A stretch of 64,000 nucleotides of DNA from Allobosea sp. BK604. GTDB lineage: Bacteria; Pseudomonadota; Alphaproteobacteria; Rhizobiales; Beijerinckiaceae. Both the position numbers and the translations under genes were made by a program. Below the pieces are notes generated by a model. It was given only the letters and a program-made list of their open reading frames with translations, made no database searches and had not been told where the DNA came from. The stretch spans positions 248,001-312,000 of the forward strand of contig NZ_SLZF01000010.1 of assembly GCF_004341515.1 (NCBI RefSeq), in the 5' to 3' direction. Positions 37,479 through 47,583 of this stretch are shown one piece after another (position 1 is the first letter of the stretch; every line of letters starts with the position of its first letter).

Positions 37479-38237
37479 ATGTCAGCAGGCCAGCGTCCGG
37501 GAGATGCCCAGGTGCCGTCCCATGTCGCGGTGATCATGGACGGCAACGGGCGCTGGGCCCAGCTGCGCGGCCTGCCGCGCCAGGAGGGCCATCGCCGTGG
37601 CCTCGAAGCGCTGCGCCGCACGGTCAAGAACGCGGCCGATCTCGGCATCGAGTTCCTGACGCTCTACAGCTTCTCGACCGAGAACTGGCGCCGCCCGGCG
37701 ACCGAGGTCTCCTTCCTGATGGGGCTGCTCAAGCGCTTCGTCGAGAAGGACCTCGCCGAGCTCGACGCCTCGAATGTCCGCGTCCGCATCATCGGCGGTC
37801 GCCAGGACCTCTCGCCCGATCTGCGCCGCCTTGTCGAGCATGCCGAGGCGGTGACGCGCGACAATACCGGGCTGACCCTGGTCATCGCCTTCAACTACGG
37901 CTCACGCGACGAGATCGTGCGAACCGCTCGCCAGCTCGCTGCCGACGCGGCCGCCGGGCGTATCGCGGTGGAGTCGATCGACGAGGCGACGATCTCCGCC
38001 CGGCTCGACACCTCCGACATGCCGGATCCGGAGCTCGTCATCCGCACGTCCGGCGAGACGCGCGTCTCCAACTTCCTGCTTTGGCAGGCAGCCTATGCCG
38101 AATTCGTCTTCACCCCCGTTCTCTGGCCGGATTTCGACCGCGCGGCGCTCGAAGAAGCGCTCGCCGAATATCGTCGCCGCGAGCGCCGCTTCGGCGGCCT
38201 GTCCGAGCCGAGCGATCGCAATGTGGGCGCAGCGTGA
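37479..38237 (+). CDS. uppS: Undecaprenyl diphosphate synthase
   Basis: Cis-prenyltransferase producing the C55 lipid carrier for peptidoglycan and O-antigen. 252 residues. [12 protein letters not shown] puts the catalytic aspartate at 21; [16 protein letters not shown] and the C-terminal [17 protein letters not shown] motif follow. A GAAAGAGG ribosome site precedes ATG 37479. Its stop overlaps the cdsA GTG (GTGA). Confidence 0.96.
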   Translation: MSAGQRPGDAQVPSHVAVIMDGNGRWAQLRGLPRQEGHRRGLEALRRTVKNAADLGIEFLTLYSFSTENWRRPATEVSFLMGLLKRFVEKDLAELDASNVRVRIIGGRQDLSPDLRRLVEHAEAVTRDNTGLTLVIAFNYGSRDEIVRTARQLAADAAAGRIAVESIDEATISARLDTSDMPDPELVIRTSGETRVSNFLLWQAAYAEFVFTPVLWPDFDRAALEEALAEYRRRERRFGGLSEPSDRNVGAA

Positions 38238-39070
38238 ATGCCCCTTCCACCGGCTCCCCGACGGCCGGCTCAGGTGAGCTGAGGCAGCGGGTCGCCTCGG
38301 CGCTGGTGCTGGCGGCGGGCGTCCTTGTCATCACCTGGCTCGGCGGCTGGCCCTTCCGGATCGTCTGGGCGCTCGCAGCCGGCGTGATCGCCTATGAATG
38401 GTTCGTGATCGCGAACGGCCCCCGTCCGATCATCGCCGGGCTTGCCGTTGCGCTTGTCGGCATCGCCGCCCTGCATGCCCCGCTGCCTCCCGCAGCACTC
38501 GCCGGCCTTGCCGCAGTTGCCGGGCTCGCGGCAGCTGTGACCAGCATGCAGGTGCAGAATGGCAGGCTGCTCGAAGCCTGCGGGCTGATCTACGCATCGG
38601 CGCTCGCCATCCTGGTGCCGCTGCTGCGTGATTTGCCGTTGATCGGCCTCGGCCTGATCCTGTGGAGCTTCGCGGTCACCTGGTTCACCGACATCGCCGC
38701 CTATTTCACCGGGCGTACGCTTGGCGGCCCCAAGCTCATGCCCGCGGTCAGCCCGAAGAAGACCTGGTCCGGCGCGACCGGCGGCACGCTCGCCGGCGTG
38801 CTTGGCGGCATCGCGATCTGGTCGCTGGCACCGTCCTTCGGGGTCGTGCCGCCGGGCACGCTGATGGCGGTCGCGGCCGCCTCGCTCCTCGCCTCGATTC
38901 TCTCGCAAGCCGGGGACCTGTTCGAATCCGCCTTCAAGCGCCGCTTCGGCGCCAAGGATTCCGGGCATCTCATTCCCGGTCACGGTGGCTTCATGGACAG
39001 GCTCGATGGCTATTGGGCCGTCATCGTTTTTGCCGGCGCCGTCCTCTGTCTGGTCCAGGCCTGGAACTGA
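38234..39070 (+). CDS. cdsA: Phosphatidate cytidylyltransferase (CDP-diglyceride synthase)
   Basis: Integral membrane enzyme making CDP-diacylglycerol, precursor of all phospholipids. 278 residues with about seven hydrophobic helices. The family signature [21 protein letters not shown] with FMDR lies near the C-terminus. GTG 38234 overlaps the uppS stop by four bases; the frame upstream to 37427 is the uppS shadow. The stop overlaps the dxr ATG by one base (TGATG). Confidence 0.94.
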   Translation: MNAPSTGSPTAGSGELRQRVASALVLAAGVLVITWLGGWPFRIVWALAAGVIAYEWFVIANGPRPIIAGLAVALVGIAALHAPLPPAALAGLAAVAGLAAAVTSMQVQNGRLLEACGLIYASALAILVPLLRDLPLIGLGLILWSFAVTWFTDIAAYFTGRTLGGPKLMPAVSPKKTWSGATGGTLAGVLGGIAIWSLAPSFGVVPPGTLMAVAAASLLASILSQAGDLFESAFKRRFGAKDSGHLIPGHGGFMDRLDGYWAVIVFAGAVLCLVQAWN

Positions 39071-40248
39071 TGCCCCGTCTCGTCACGCTTCTCGGAGCCA
39101 CCGGCTCCATCGGCCGCTCGACTCGTGAGGTCGTGGCGGAAAATCCCGATCGTCTGAAAATCGACACCGTGGTCGCCGGCCGGGATGCCGCGGCCCTGGC
39201 CAAGGTCGCGGTCGAGACCGGCGCCCGTTTCGCCGCGCTGGCGGACGAAAGCTGCGGCCCCGCGCTGGCGCGGGCTCTGGCGGGCACGGGCATCGCATGC
39301 GGGGCAGGGCGCTCGGCAGTGCTCGAGGCGGTGGCACGGCCGAGCGATATCGTCGTCAGTGCGATTTCGGGCGCTGCCGGTCTGGAAGCGACTTTCGCGG
39401 CTCTCACCTCCGGCCGTGTCGTCGCCCTCGCCAACAAGGAGAGCCTGGTTTGCGCGGGCGCGGCGGTGATGGCCCGCGCGCACGCGGTAGGCGCCCGCAT
39501 CCTGCCGCTCGATTCCGAGCATAATGCGCTGTTCCAGGTCCTTGGCGCCGAACCGATCTCGTCGGTCGGCAAGATGACGTTGACTGCGTCCGGCGGGCCG
39601 TTCCGGACCTGGTCGGCCGAGCGGATTGCCGCCGCCACGCCCGAGCAGGCGCTCGCCCATCCGAATTATGCGATGGGCGCCAAGATCACGATCGATTCCG
39701 CCAGCATGATGAACAAGGGGCTGGAGCTGGTCGAGGCTTGCTTCCTGTTCGGGCTGGAAGCCGGCCAGCTCGACGTTCTGGTCCATCCCCAGCAGATCGT
39801 GCACGGGCTCGTCACCTTCCGTGACGGCTCGGTCAGTGCCGGCATGGCCGTGCCGGACATGCGCGTCGCGGCCGCCCATTGCCTTGGCGTCGACGGCCGG
39901 CTCGATGCGCCGGCTTCACGTTTCCTCGATCTGGCGGTGACCGCTCCGCTCAGCTTCGAGCGGCCGGACCTGGTCCGCTTTCCGGCTCTGAAATTGGCTG
40001 TTGCGGCACTCGCGGCGGGCGGCGCGATGCCAGCCATCCTCAACGCCGCCAACGAGATCGCGGTCGAAGCTTTCCTTGCCCGGCAGCTCGGCTTTACCGG
40101 CATTCCGGCACTGGTCGAGGCGGTCTGCGCAGAATCGGCGTCGGCCCTGGCTGCGCCGGAGGACATCGCCGGGGCGCTCGCGATTGACCATGAGGCGAGA
40201 AACCGCGCCAGGGCGCTCTTGTCGCAAAGCCGCTTCGCTGTCACCTAG
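39070..40248 (+). CDS. dxr: 1-deoxy-D-xylulose-5-phosphate reductoisomerase
   Basis: Second step of the MEP isoprenoid pathway, feeding UppS. 392 residues. NADPH loop GATGSIG at 9-15, ANKESLVCAG, substrate/metal segment DSEHNALFQ, TASGGPFR, and NYAMGAKITIDSASMMNKGLE. ATG 39070 shares a base with the cdsA stop. TAG stop within CTAGAG, but no repeat element follows; rseP starts 23 bases later. Confidence 0.96.
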   Translation: MPRLVTLLGATGSIGRSTREVVAENPDRLKIDTVVAGRDAAALAKVAVETGARFAALADESCGPALARALAGTGIACGAGRSAVLEAVARPSDIVVSAISGAAGLEATFAALTSGRVVALANKESLVCAGAAVMARAHAVGARILPLDSEHNALFQVLGAEPISSVGKMTLTASGGPFRTWSAERIAAATPEQALAHPNYAMGAKITIDSASMMNKGLELVEACFLFGLEAGQLDVLVHPQQIVHGLVTFRDGSVSAGMAVPDMRVAAAHCLGVDGRLDAPASRFLDLAVTAPLSFERPDLVRFPALKLAVAALAAGGAMPAILNAANEIAVEAFLARQLGFTGIPALVEAVCAESASALAAPEDIAGALAIDHEARNRARALLSQSRFAVT

Positions 40249-40271
40249 AGGGCAGGGATCGGGAGAGGTTT

Positions 40272-41420
40272 ATGGACTTCGTTGTGCACATCTGGAATGC
40301 GGGCAGTAACCTGCTCGGCTATCTGGTGCCGTTTCTGTTCGTCCTGACCATCGTCGTCTTCGTGCACGAGCTCGGCCATTTCCTCGTCGGCCGCTGGTGC
40401 GGCGTCGACGTCAAGACCTTTTCGATCGGCTTTGGCCGCGAGCTCTTCGGTTTCAACGATCGCCACGGCACGCGCTGGCGCTTCGCCCTGATCCCACTCG
40501 GCGGCTATGTGAAGTTCTCCGGCGATGGCGATGCCTCGTCGAGCGGCGTCGACAGCGAAGTCCAGCAGATGACGCCTGAGCAGCAGGCGCGCACCTTCCC
40601 GGCCCAGTCCATCGGCAAGCGCGCTGCGATCGTAGCGGCGGGACCGATCGCCAATTTCATCCTGGCGATCCTGATTTTCGCCGGCACCGTCTATGCTTTC
40701 GGCCGGCCGGCCCTGGTGCCGCGGGTTGAACAGGTCACGGTCGGCGGCGCCGCTGAACGGGCAGGGCTACGCTCCGGCGATCTTGTCGTCAGTATCAACG
40801 GCCACGAGATTCGCAGCTTCGGCGACATGCAGCGCGAGATTTCGACCCGCCCCAATGAAACATTGTCGGTCGTGATCGACCGCGCCGGCGAAACCCTGAC
40901 GCTCCCCGTCACGCCCGAGCTCGTCGAGACCTCGACGGCGGTTGGCAAGCAGCGCATCGGCGTCGTCGGCATCCAGGCTTCGCGTCGGCCCGAGGATTGG
41001 TCGGTCCAGCACTTCACCTTCCTCGAATCGGTCAAGACGGGCTTTTCCGAGACCTGGTTCGTGGTCGATCGCACTTATGACTATCTCTCGAAGCTGGTCA
41101 GCGGCCGGGAATCGACCGACCAGCTCTCGGGTCCGATCCGGATCGCGCAGGTCTCCGGCATGGTCGCCTCGAATGGCGGCGTGCTCGCCCTGATCAACCT
41201 CGCCGCGATTCTGTCGGTCTCGATCGGGCTGATGAATCTTCTGCCCGTGCCGATGCTCGATGGCGGCCACCTCATGTTCTATTTAATCGAGGCGTTGCGA
41301 GGTCGGCCGCTGAGCGACCGGGCCCAGGAGATCGGCTACCGCCTCGGGCTCGGCCTGGTGCTGATGTTAATGATGTTCGTCACCTGGAACGACATCGTTC
41401 ATGTCGGTTCGCCGCTCTGA
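40272..41420 (+). CDS. rseP: Site-2 zinc metalloprotease RseP
   Basis: Membrane-embedded protease that cleaves anti-sigma factors or remnant signal peptides inside the membrane. 382 residues. The zinc motif HELGH is at 32-36 in the first helix. A PDZ domain covers about 140-225 (GGAAERAGLRSGDLVVSINGHEI). The second metal motif NLLPVPMLDGGH is near 321-332, followed by a last helix. A strong GGAGAGG ribosome site precedes ATG 40272. Confidence 0.95.
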   Translation: MDFVVHIWNAGSNLLGYLVPFLFVLTIVVFVHELGHFLVGRWCGVDVKTFSIGFGRELFGFNDRHGTRWRFALIPLGGYVKFSGDGDASSSGVDSEVQQMTPEQQARTFPAQSIGKRAAIVAAGPIANFILAILIFAGTVYAFGRPALVPRVEQVTVGGAAERAGLRSGDLVVSINGHEIRSFGDMQREISTRPNETLSVVIDRAGETLTLPVTPELVETSTAVGKQRIGVVGIQASRRPEDWSVQHFTFLESVKTGFSETWFVVDRTYDYLSKLVSGRESTDQLSGPIRIAQVSGMVASNGGVLALINLAAILSVSIGLMNLLPVPMLDGGHLMFYLIEALRGRPLSDRAQEIGYRLGLGLVLMLMMFVTWNDIVHVGSPL

Positions 41421-41555
41421 CGACACTCTCCGCGCGCACAACCGATCCGTTCTCGCCGGTTCCGCCGAACTGATGCGTGGATTCGTCGGTGTGGGCGCCG
41501 CGTGGCCTCATGGCCACGTCGTGGTGAAAAATAATTCGTTAACGACAATGGACAT

Positions 41556-41583
41556 TTGCACCTCGCAGGAAACTTTGTAGAAG
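41556..41583 (+). promoter_or_regulatory. Candidate promoter of bamA
   Basis: TTGCAC (41556-41561), 16-base spacer, TAGAAG (41578-41583), in the 253-base rseP-bamA gap. Upstream is a CGTGGCC-TCAT-GGCCACG hairpin that could close the rseP message. The leader to bamA would be about 85 bases. Confidence 0.4.
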
Positions 41584-41673
41584 CGATTGGTCTGCAATGT
41601 CGCCGAGCCTGCACCCAAAAGGTGGAGGCCCCCAGTTGGGGTGGTGACCTGAGAAAATGGAATAGGCGACCCG

Positions 41674-44193
41674 ATGACGTCGACCCAAAAGAGCCGGTCT
41701 TTCAAAACGCGGCTCTCTCGATCAGTCGGACTTTCGGCCGTCATTCTGGCCGTTAGCGGTGGCGTTGTTTTTGCGCAGGCCGTGATTGTCCAAGGTAATC
41801 GTCGCGTGGATTCGGAGACGATCCGAGGCTACGCAGCTCAGGGTGGCCCGCAGGAGATTCGGCAGAGTCTGCTCGCGACCGGGCTGTTCTCGAATGTCCA
41901 GGTCAGCCGCCGCGGTTCTCAGACTGTCATCTCCGTGCAGGAGAACGACACGGTCAACCGCGTCGCCTTCGAGGGCAACCGCCGCCTCAAGAGCGAGGTG
42001 CTGATCGATCAGGTCCAGTCCAAGGCCAACGGGCCGCTCAGCCAGGCTCTGATCGATTCCGACGTCGCCCGCCTGCGCGAGGTCTACAAGCGCGCCGGCT
42101 ATGCCGCGACCTCGATTTCAGGCCGTATCGCGCCGCTGCCGAACGGCCGCTCGGACGTGGTCTTCACCATCAACGAAAGCGGCAAGACCGGCGTCAAGCA
42201 GATCAACTTCGCCGGCAACGGTGTCTATTCCTCGTCGCGCCTGCGCGGCCTGATGACGACGACCGAGTCGAATTTCCTGAGCTGGATCAAGACCTCCGAC
42301 GTCTATGATCCGGACCGCATCAATTCCGACCTCGAGCTGATCCGCCGCTTCTACCTGAAGAACGGCTATGCCGATTTCCGCGTCGTCAGCCACACTGACC
42401 GCTATGACGATGCCCTGCAGGGCTGGGTCATCGACGTCACCCTCGATGAGGGCCCGCAATACAAGGTCGGCAACGTCTCCGTCGATTCGGCTCTGCGCGA
42501 CATCGATCCGGCCAGCCTGCAGCGCTACGTCGCGACCTCGGCTGGCGATACCTACAATGCCGAGTCGGTCGAGAAGTCGCTGGTCAACCTCACCACCGAG
42601 GTGTCGCGCCGCGGCTATGCCTTCGCGCAGGTCCGCCCGCGCGGCGACCGTGACGCTGCCGGCCGCCTGATCGGCATCACCTATGTCGTCGACGAGGGCC
42701 CACGGGTCTATGTCGAGCGCATCAACGTGCGCGGCAACACCCGTACGCGCGACTATGTCGTGCGCCGCGAGCTCGATCTCGGCGAAGGCGACGCCTACAA
42801 CAAGGTCATGGTCGACCGGGCCGAGCGCCGCCTGAACAATCTCGGCTTCTTCAACAAGGTCCGCATCACCAACGAGCCCGGCAGCGCGCCGGACCGCGTG
42901 ATCGTCAATATCGACGTCGAGGACAAGGCGACCGGCTCCTTCGCCATCTCGGGTGGCTACTCGACCTCGGACGGCGTGATCGGCGAGGTCTCGCTGTCGG
43001 AATCGAACTTCCTCGGCCGCGGCCAGTTCGTCCGGATCGCCGGCACGGTCGGCCAGCGGACGCAGGGCATCGATTTCTCGTTCACCGAGCCCTATTTCCT
43101 CGGCCACCGCATCGCGGCGGGTATCGACCTGTTCTCGAAGTACAGCGACAACTACAACACCGGCCGCTTCGAGAGCCGCGTGACCGGCGGTCAGGTGCGC
43201 TTCACCTTCCCGATCACGGAAGAGTTCTCGATCACGCCGCGCTATTCGATCTACACGACCGAGATCGAGATCCCGAACACCTACGAGCGGCCCTATAACG
43301 ACTGTACCTTCCCGATCCCGGGCATCACGCCTGGCACTCCCGGCGCCCCGCTCGGCACCCAGAGCGGCTATAACTGCTTGACCAACGGCGAAGCCACGGT
43401 CGCGGTCAAGGAAGCCGAGGGTTCGCAGCTGACTTCGCTGGTCGGCCTGAACTTCAACTACAACTCGCTCGATAGCGTCCAGACCCCGCGCAACGGCTTC
43501 ATCGCCGAGCTCAAGCCGGAATTCGCCGGTGTCGGCGGTGACTCGAAGTTCCTGCGTATCGCGGCCGATGCCCGCTACTACAAGGAAATCTTCGACGACG
43601 TCGTCGGCTTCATCCGCGTCCAGGGCGGTCACGTCCAGGCGACCAGCGGCAACCTGCGCATGGTCGATCACTACTTCCTCGGCCCGACACTGGTGCGTGG
43701 CTTCGCCCCGTCCGGCATCGGCCCGCGCGACGTGCTGAACGACCCGACTGCGAACGCGCTCGGCGGCACCACCTATTTCGGTGGTACGCTCGAAATGCAG
43801 TTCCCGATCTGGGGCCTGCCGCGTGACCTCGGCCTGCGCGGCGCGATCTTCGCCGACGCCGGTACGCTGTTCAATTATGACGGCGGCTCGGCCTCGCTGT
43901 TCAACGGCTGTCCTGCGGGCTCGGAGGCGCGTCAGTTCAACGTCGCGATCGCGCCGAGCCAGCAGCAGTTCCAGAGCAACGTAGCCTGCGTGCGCGACAA
44001 GAACGTGCTGCGCTCGTCGGTCGGCGTGAGCTTGCTCTGGCAGTCGCCGCTCGGCCCGATCCGCTTCGACTATGCCTATGCCCTGACCAAGGACGATGGG
44101 CAGTGGGGCACCAACCCGCTCACCGGCATCACGGCCAAGTACGGCGGCGACCGCCTCCAGGCCTTCCGCTTCTCGGGCGGCGCCCGCTTCTGA
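41674..44193 (+). CDS. bamA: Outer membrane protein assembly factor BamA
   Basis: Omp85-family insertase for outer-membrane barrels. 839 residues. N-terminal signal region ending near VVFAQA, five POTRA domains (about 35-430, each starting with an IxVxGN-type strand such as [15 protein letters not shown] and [18 protein letters not shown]), then a 16-strand barrel with the lid motif [14 protein letters not shown] (VRGF) near 676 and a C-terminal phenylalanine (GGARF). It sits between rseP and lpxD, the usual place. Confidence 0.97.
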   Translation: MTSTQKSRSFKTRLSRSVGLSAVILAVSGGVVFAQAVIVQGNRRVDSETIRGYAAQGGPQEIRQSLLATGLFSNVQVSRRGSQTVISVQENDTVNRVAFEGNRRLKSEVLIDQVQSKANGPLSQALIDSDVARLREVYKRAGYAATSISGRIAPLPNGRSDVVFTINESGKTGVKQINFAGNGVYSSSRLRGLMTTTESNFLSWIKTSDVYDPDRINSDLELIRRFYLKNGYADFRVVSHTDRYDDALQGWVIDVTLDEGPQYKVGNVSVDSALRDIDPASLQRYVATSAGDTYNAESVEKSLVNLTTEVSRRGYAFAQVRPRGDRDAAGRLIGITYVVDEGPRVYVERINVRGNTRTRDYVVRRELDLGEGDAYNKVMVDRAERRLNNLGFFNKVRITNEPGSAPDRVIVNIDVEDKATGSFAISGGYSTSDGVIGEVSLSESNFLGRGQFVRIAGTVGQRTQGIDFSFTEPYFLGHRIAAGIDLFSKYSDNYNTGRFESRVTGGQVRFTFPITEEFSITPRYSIYTTEIEIPNTYERPYNDCTFPIPGITPGTPGAPLGTQSGYNCLTNGEATVAVKEAEGSQLTSLVGLNFNYNSLDSVQTPRNGFIAELKPEFAGVGGDSKFLRIAADARYYKEIFDDVVGFIRVQGGHVQATSGNLRMVDHYFLGPTLVRGFAPSGIGPRDVLNDPTANALGGTTYFGGTLEMQFPIWGLPRDLGLRGAIFADAGTLFNYDGGSASLFNGCPAGSEARQFNVAIAPSQQQFQSNVACVRDKNVLRSSVGVSLLWQSPLGPIRFDYAYALTKDDGQWGTNPLTGITAKYGGDRLQAFRFSGGARF

Positions 44194-44197
44194 CGCG

Positions 44198-44217
44198 GCG
44201 GGGCGGCGACGCCCCGC
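44198..44217 (+). other. Hairpin between bamA and lpxD
   Basis: GCGGGGC (44198-44204) and GCCCCGC (44211-44217) around a 6-base loop, just after the bamA stop and 15 bases before lpxD. No T-tract. Possibly stabilises the 3' end of bamA mRNA. Confidence 0.35.
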
Positions 44218-44231
44218 AACGGATCCTTTAC

Positions 44232-45293
44232 ATGTCAGAACCTCAGTTCTTTCCGCTCGCGACCTCGCTGGATTTCGGCGAGGTCGCTGCCGTTTCAGGC
44301 GTGCCGCTTCCCGAAGGGGCCGATTCGGCGCGACGCGTCACCGGTGCCGCGGCGCTGGAGCATGCCGGTCCGAACGACCTCGCCTATATGGACAATGCGA
44401 AATACGTGGACGCTTTGGCGGCCACCGCTGCCGGGCTTTGCCTGGTCTCGCCGCGTTTCGCTGGCCGCGTTCCCGCGGGCACCACGGCGCTGGTCTCGCC
44501 CGCGCCCTACCATGCTTTCGCCAGGGTGCTCGCTCGGTTCTTCCCGACGGCGCTGAAGCCAGGCTCGGTCTTCGGCTCGCAGGGCGTGGCACCGGGCGCC
44601 TTCGTCCATGCCACCGCGCGGCTCGAGGATAATGTCACTGTCGATCCCGGCGCGGTCGTCGGTCCCGGTGCCGAGATCGGTTCCGGTACGGTGATCGCCT
44701 CCCATGCCGTGATCGGTCCGCAGGTCCGCATCGGCCGCGACTGCGCCATCGGTTCGGGCTCGACGATCCAGTCCGCCCTGATCGGCAACCGCGTCATCAT
44801 TCACCCGGGCGTCCGCATCGGCCAGGACGGCTTCGGCTTCGCCATGAGCCCGAAGGGCCATATGAAGGTGCCGCAGATCGGGCGTGTCATCATCCAGGAC
44901 GATGTCGAGATCGGCGCCAATAGCTGCATCGATCGGGGCGCCAGCCGCGATACGGTGATCGGCGAGGGCACCAAGATCGATAATCTCGTGCAGATCGGCC
45001 ATAACTGCGTCATCGGTCGTCATTGCGTCATCGTCTCGCAGGTCGGCATCGCCGGCTCGTCGACGCTCGAGGATTTCGTCGTGCTCGGCGGCCAGGTCGG
45101 GCTTGCCGGCCATCTCACGGTGGGGATGGGCGCGCAGGTTGCGGCGCAGAGCGGTGTCGCCGGCGATATCCCGCGCGGCGCCCGCTATGGCGGCTATCCG
45201 GCCCAGCCGGCAATGAACTGGGCGCGCGAGAGCGCCATGCTGAAGATGCTTGTGGCCAAGCGCGGCAAGGGCTCGGGCGGCTCAGAGAGCTGA
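44232..45293 (+). CDS. lpxD: UDP-3-O-(3-hydroxyacyl)glucosamine N-acyltransferase
   Basis: Third step of lipid A synthesis, adding the N-linked hydroxyacyl chain from ACP. 353 residues. An N-terminal uridine-binding domain (to about 105) is followed by hexapeptide repeats forming a left-handed beta helix; QIGHNCVIG carries the catalytic histidine. ATG 44232 gives [19 protein letters not shown]; the open frame upstream overlaps bamA and is not used. Confidence 0.95.
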   Translation: MSEPQFFPLATSLDFGEVAAVSGVPLPEGADSARRVTGAAALEHAGPNDLAYMDNAKYVDALAATAAGLCLVSPRFAGRVPAGTTALVSPAPYHAFARVLARFFPTALKPGSVFGSQGVAPGAFVHATARLEDNVTVDPGAVVGPGAEIGSGTVIASHAVIGPQVRIGRDCAIGSGSTIQSALIGNRVIIHPGVRIGQDGFGFAMSPKGHMKVPQIGRVIIQDDVEIGANSCIDRGASRDTVIGEGTKIDNLVQIGHNCVIGRHCVIVSQVGIAGSSTLEDFVVLGGQVGLAGHLTVGMGAQVAAQSGVAGDIPRGARYGGYPAQPAMNWARESAMLKMLVAKRGKGSGGSES

Positions 45294-45417
45294 GCCATGT
45301 CGAATTTGCTTGATCGCCCGGGGCGATTTCCGGCAAACCGGCGCTGACGAGCCGGCAAGTGACCCGGTAGATGCCGCGGCGATCCAAAGGGATGGTCGCC
45401 AGGGGAGATGGGACAGA

Positions 45418-45876
45418 ATGAACGAAGCGACTGCATCGCTGGGCGTGGCCGATATCCAGAAGATCATGGCCTGCATCCCGCATCGCTATCCCTTCCTCCT
45501 CGTCGATCGCGTCATCGAGATGAAGGGCGATGAATCCGGCATCGGCATCAAGAACGTCACCGCCAACGAACCTCAGTTCACCGGCCACTTCCCCGGCCGG
45601 CCGGTCTTTCCGGGCGTGCTGATGATCGAGGCGATGGCGCAGACCGCCGGCGTGCTCGTGGTGAGCGCGCGTGGCATCGAGGAGGCCGCGGTCAGCACGG
45701 TGCTCTTCACCACGATCGACAAGGCCAAGTTCCGCAAGCCGGTCGTGCCGGGCGACACCCTGCATTTCCACCTCACCAAGGTCGCGCGCAAGCGCAATCT
45801 CTGGTTCTACCGCGGCGAGGCCAAGGTCGATGGCGTGCTCGTCGCCGAGGCCGAGATTTCCGCGATGGTGGCGTGA
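45418..45876 (+). CDS. fabZ: 3-hydroxyacyl-[ACP] dehydratase
   Basis: Dehydrates 3-hydroxyacyl-ACP in fatty acid elongation, competing with LpxA/LpxD for the hydroxyacyl pool. 152 residues, hot-dog fold. [12 protein letters not shown] and the catalytic pair His57 ([11 protein letters not shown]) and Glu71 (MIEAMAQ). ATG 45418 is family-like with GGGGAGATGGGA upstream. A 124-base gap after lpxD holds no gene. Confidence 0.96.
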   Translation: MNEATASLGVADIQKIMACIPHRYPFLLVDRVIEMKGDESGIGIKNVTANEPQFTGHFPGRPVFPGVLMIEAMAQTAGVLVVSARGIEEAAVSTVLFTTIDKAKFRKPVVPGDTLHFHLTKVARKRNLWFYRGEAKVDGVLVAEAEISAMVA

Positions 45877-45913
45877 GCCGGTCGCGTTCCGCCGAAATCA
45901 GGATATGTCTTCC

Positions 45914-46723
45914 ATGAGCGCGACCATCCACGCGATGTCGATCGTCGACCCGGCCGCGCAGCTCGGCGAGGGCGTCGTCATCGGCCCCTTTTGCACGGTC
46001 GGTCCCCATGTCGTCCTTGGCGACGGGGTCGAGCTGATCAGCCATGTCGCGATCGCCGGCTGGACCACAATCGGCGCACGGACAAAGATCTATCCCTTCG
46101 CCTCGATCGGCAATCCGCCGCAGGACCTGAAATATCGCGGCGAGCCTTCGACACTGGTCATCGGCTCCGATTGCATGATCCGCGAAGGCGTCACGATGAA
46201 TCCCGGCACGGATGGCGGCGGGATGACCACTTCAGTGGGCAACAACTGCTTCTTCCTGGCGAATTCGCATGTCGGACATGACAGCCGGATCGGCAACAAC
46301 GTCATCTTCTCGAACAATGTCATGTGCGCCGGCCATGTCACGGTCGGCAATTTCGTCATCGTCAGCGGCGGCGCCGGGCTCCAGCAGTTCATCCGCATCG
46401 GCGATCACGCCTTCATTGGCGGCGGCGCCGGCGTGCTGAACGATGTCATTCCCTTCGGCATGGTCCGGGACAACCCGGCCCATCTCGCCGGCCTGAACCT
46501 GATCGGCCTGAAGCGCCGGAATTTCTCGCGCGAGCAGATCCATGAGCTGCGCCGTGCCTACCGCCTGCTTTTCGCCGATGAGGGCACATTGTCGGAGCGG
46601 GTCGAGGATGTCGCCAGCGAGTTCGCCGAGCATCCGCAGATTCACGAGATTCTCGACTTCATTCGCGAGGGCGGCGCGAACGCGATTTGCGTGCCGCGCG
46701 ACGTCAACGCGCCAGACCGGTGA
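45914..46723 (+). CDS. lpxA: UDP-N-acetylglucosamine O-acyltransferase
   Basis: First step of lipid A synthesis. 269 residues. Left-handed beta-helix hexapeptides through residue ~190 and a C-terminal helical domain (NLIGLKRRNFSREQIHELRRAYRLLF). NSHVGHDSRIGNN holds the catalytic histidine, and NPPQDLKYRGE is the family insertion. ATG 45914 is chosen because AGGA is correctly spaced; ATG 45905 is an alternative. Its stop overlaps lpxI (GTGA). Confidence 0.96.
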   Translation: MSATIHAMSIVDPAAQLGEGVVIGPFCTVGPHVVLGDGVELISHVAIAGWTTIGARTKIYPFASIGNPPQDLKYRGEPSTLVIGSDCMIREGVTMNPGTDGGGMTTSVGNNCFFLANSHVGHDSRIGNNVIFSNNVMCAGHVTVGNFVIVSGGAGLQQFIRIGDHAFIGGGAGVLNDVIPFGMVRDNPAHLAGLNLIGLKRRNFSREQIHELRRAYRLLFADEGTLSERVEDVASEFAEHPQIHEILDFIREGGANAICVPRDVNAPDR

Positions 46724-47583
46724 GTGCGGCTCCGACCGGAACCGAGGGCGCGGCGTTCCCGCTCGCCATCATTGCCGGCAGTGGCGAATACCCACCGCGC
46801 CTTGCCAGGCTTGCTGTGGCGCGGGGCCATGAGGTCTATGTCGCGGCAGTCGAGGGAGCGGCGAGCCTCGCTGATTTCGCGCCGGACATGGTTCGGGTCT
46901 ATCGCCTCGGCCAGCTCGGGCGGCTGCTCGACGAGCTGAAGCGGCGCGGCATCGGCGATATCGTGCTGATCGGCGCCTTGCCGCGCCCAAGCTTCGGCTC
47001 GCTGCTGCCCGAGGCCTCGACGCTGAAATACCTGCCGCATTTCGCCCGGGCCTTCCAGGGTGGGGACGATCATCTGCTCAAGGGCGTCGTGCAGTTCTTC
47101 GAAGGGCAAGGCTTCCGTGTCCATGGTTCGGCCGATATCGCGCCTGAATTGACCGCTCCGCTCGGCCCGCTCGGCAAGCGGCAGGTCCCCACGGTAGCGC
47201 GCCCCGTCATCGAGCAAGGCTTTGCGCTGCTCGCCGCGCTCTCGCCCTTCGATGTCGGCCAGGCGGCAATCGTCGCCGATCACCGTGTCGTCGCCATAGA
47301 GGCCGCCGAAGGCACCGATGCGATGATCAAGCGGGTCTCCGAGCTTGTCGCGGCCGGACGGTTGAAATTCGGCAAGGGCGACGGCGTCCTGGTCAAGGCG
47401 CCGAAGGACGGCCAGGATCTGCGCGTCGACATGCCTGCGATCGGTCCCAATACGCTGCGGAACCTGGCGCAGGCAGGGCTATCCGGCATCGCCTTGCGTG
47501 CCGGAAAGGTTCTGGTCGGCGACAGCGAGCGGCTCGGCAAGCTCGCCGACGAGCTCGGGCTTTTCGTCGAGGGCGTGGCGTGA
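46720..47583 (+). CDS. lpxI: UDP-2,3-diacylglucosamine diphosphatase LpxI
   Basis: Hydrolyses UDP-2,3-diacylglucosamine to lipid X; the alphaproteobacterial replacement for LpxH. 287 residues (DUF1009 family). LAIIAGSGEYPPRLA at the N-terminus, GALPRPSFGSLLPE, DIAPELTAPLG, EAAEGTDAMIKR and the C-terminal VDMPAIGPNTLRNLAQAGLSGIAL are family blocks. GTG 46720 overlaps the lpxA stop and its own stop overlaps lpxB, so lpxA-lpxI-lpxB are translationally coupled. Confidence 0.94.
   Translation: MSAAPTGTEGAAFPLAIIAGSGEYPPRLARLAVARGHEVYVAAVEGAASLADFAPDMVRVYRLGQLGRLLDELKRRGIGDIVLIGALPRPSFGSLLPEASTLKYLPHFARAFQGGDDHLLKGVVQFFEGQGFRVHGSADIAPELTAPLGPLGKRQVPTVARPVIEQGFALLAALSPFDVGQAAIVADHRVVAIEAAEGTDAMIKRVSELVAAGRLKFGKGDGVLVKAPKDGQDLRVDMPAIGPNTLRNLAQAGLSGIALRAGKVLVGDSERLGKLADELGLFVEGVA

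Noticed and set aside
42118-43671. 517-codon antisense frame in bamA
   Set aside because: Same explanation; no family motif and no ribosome site.
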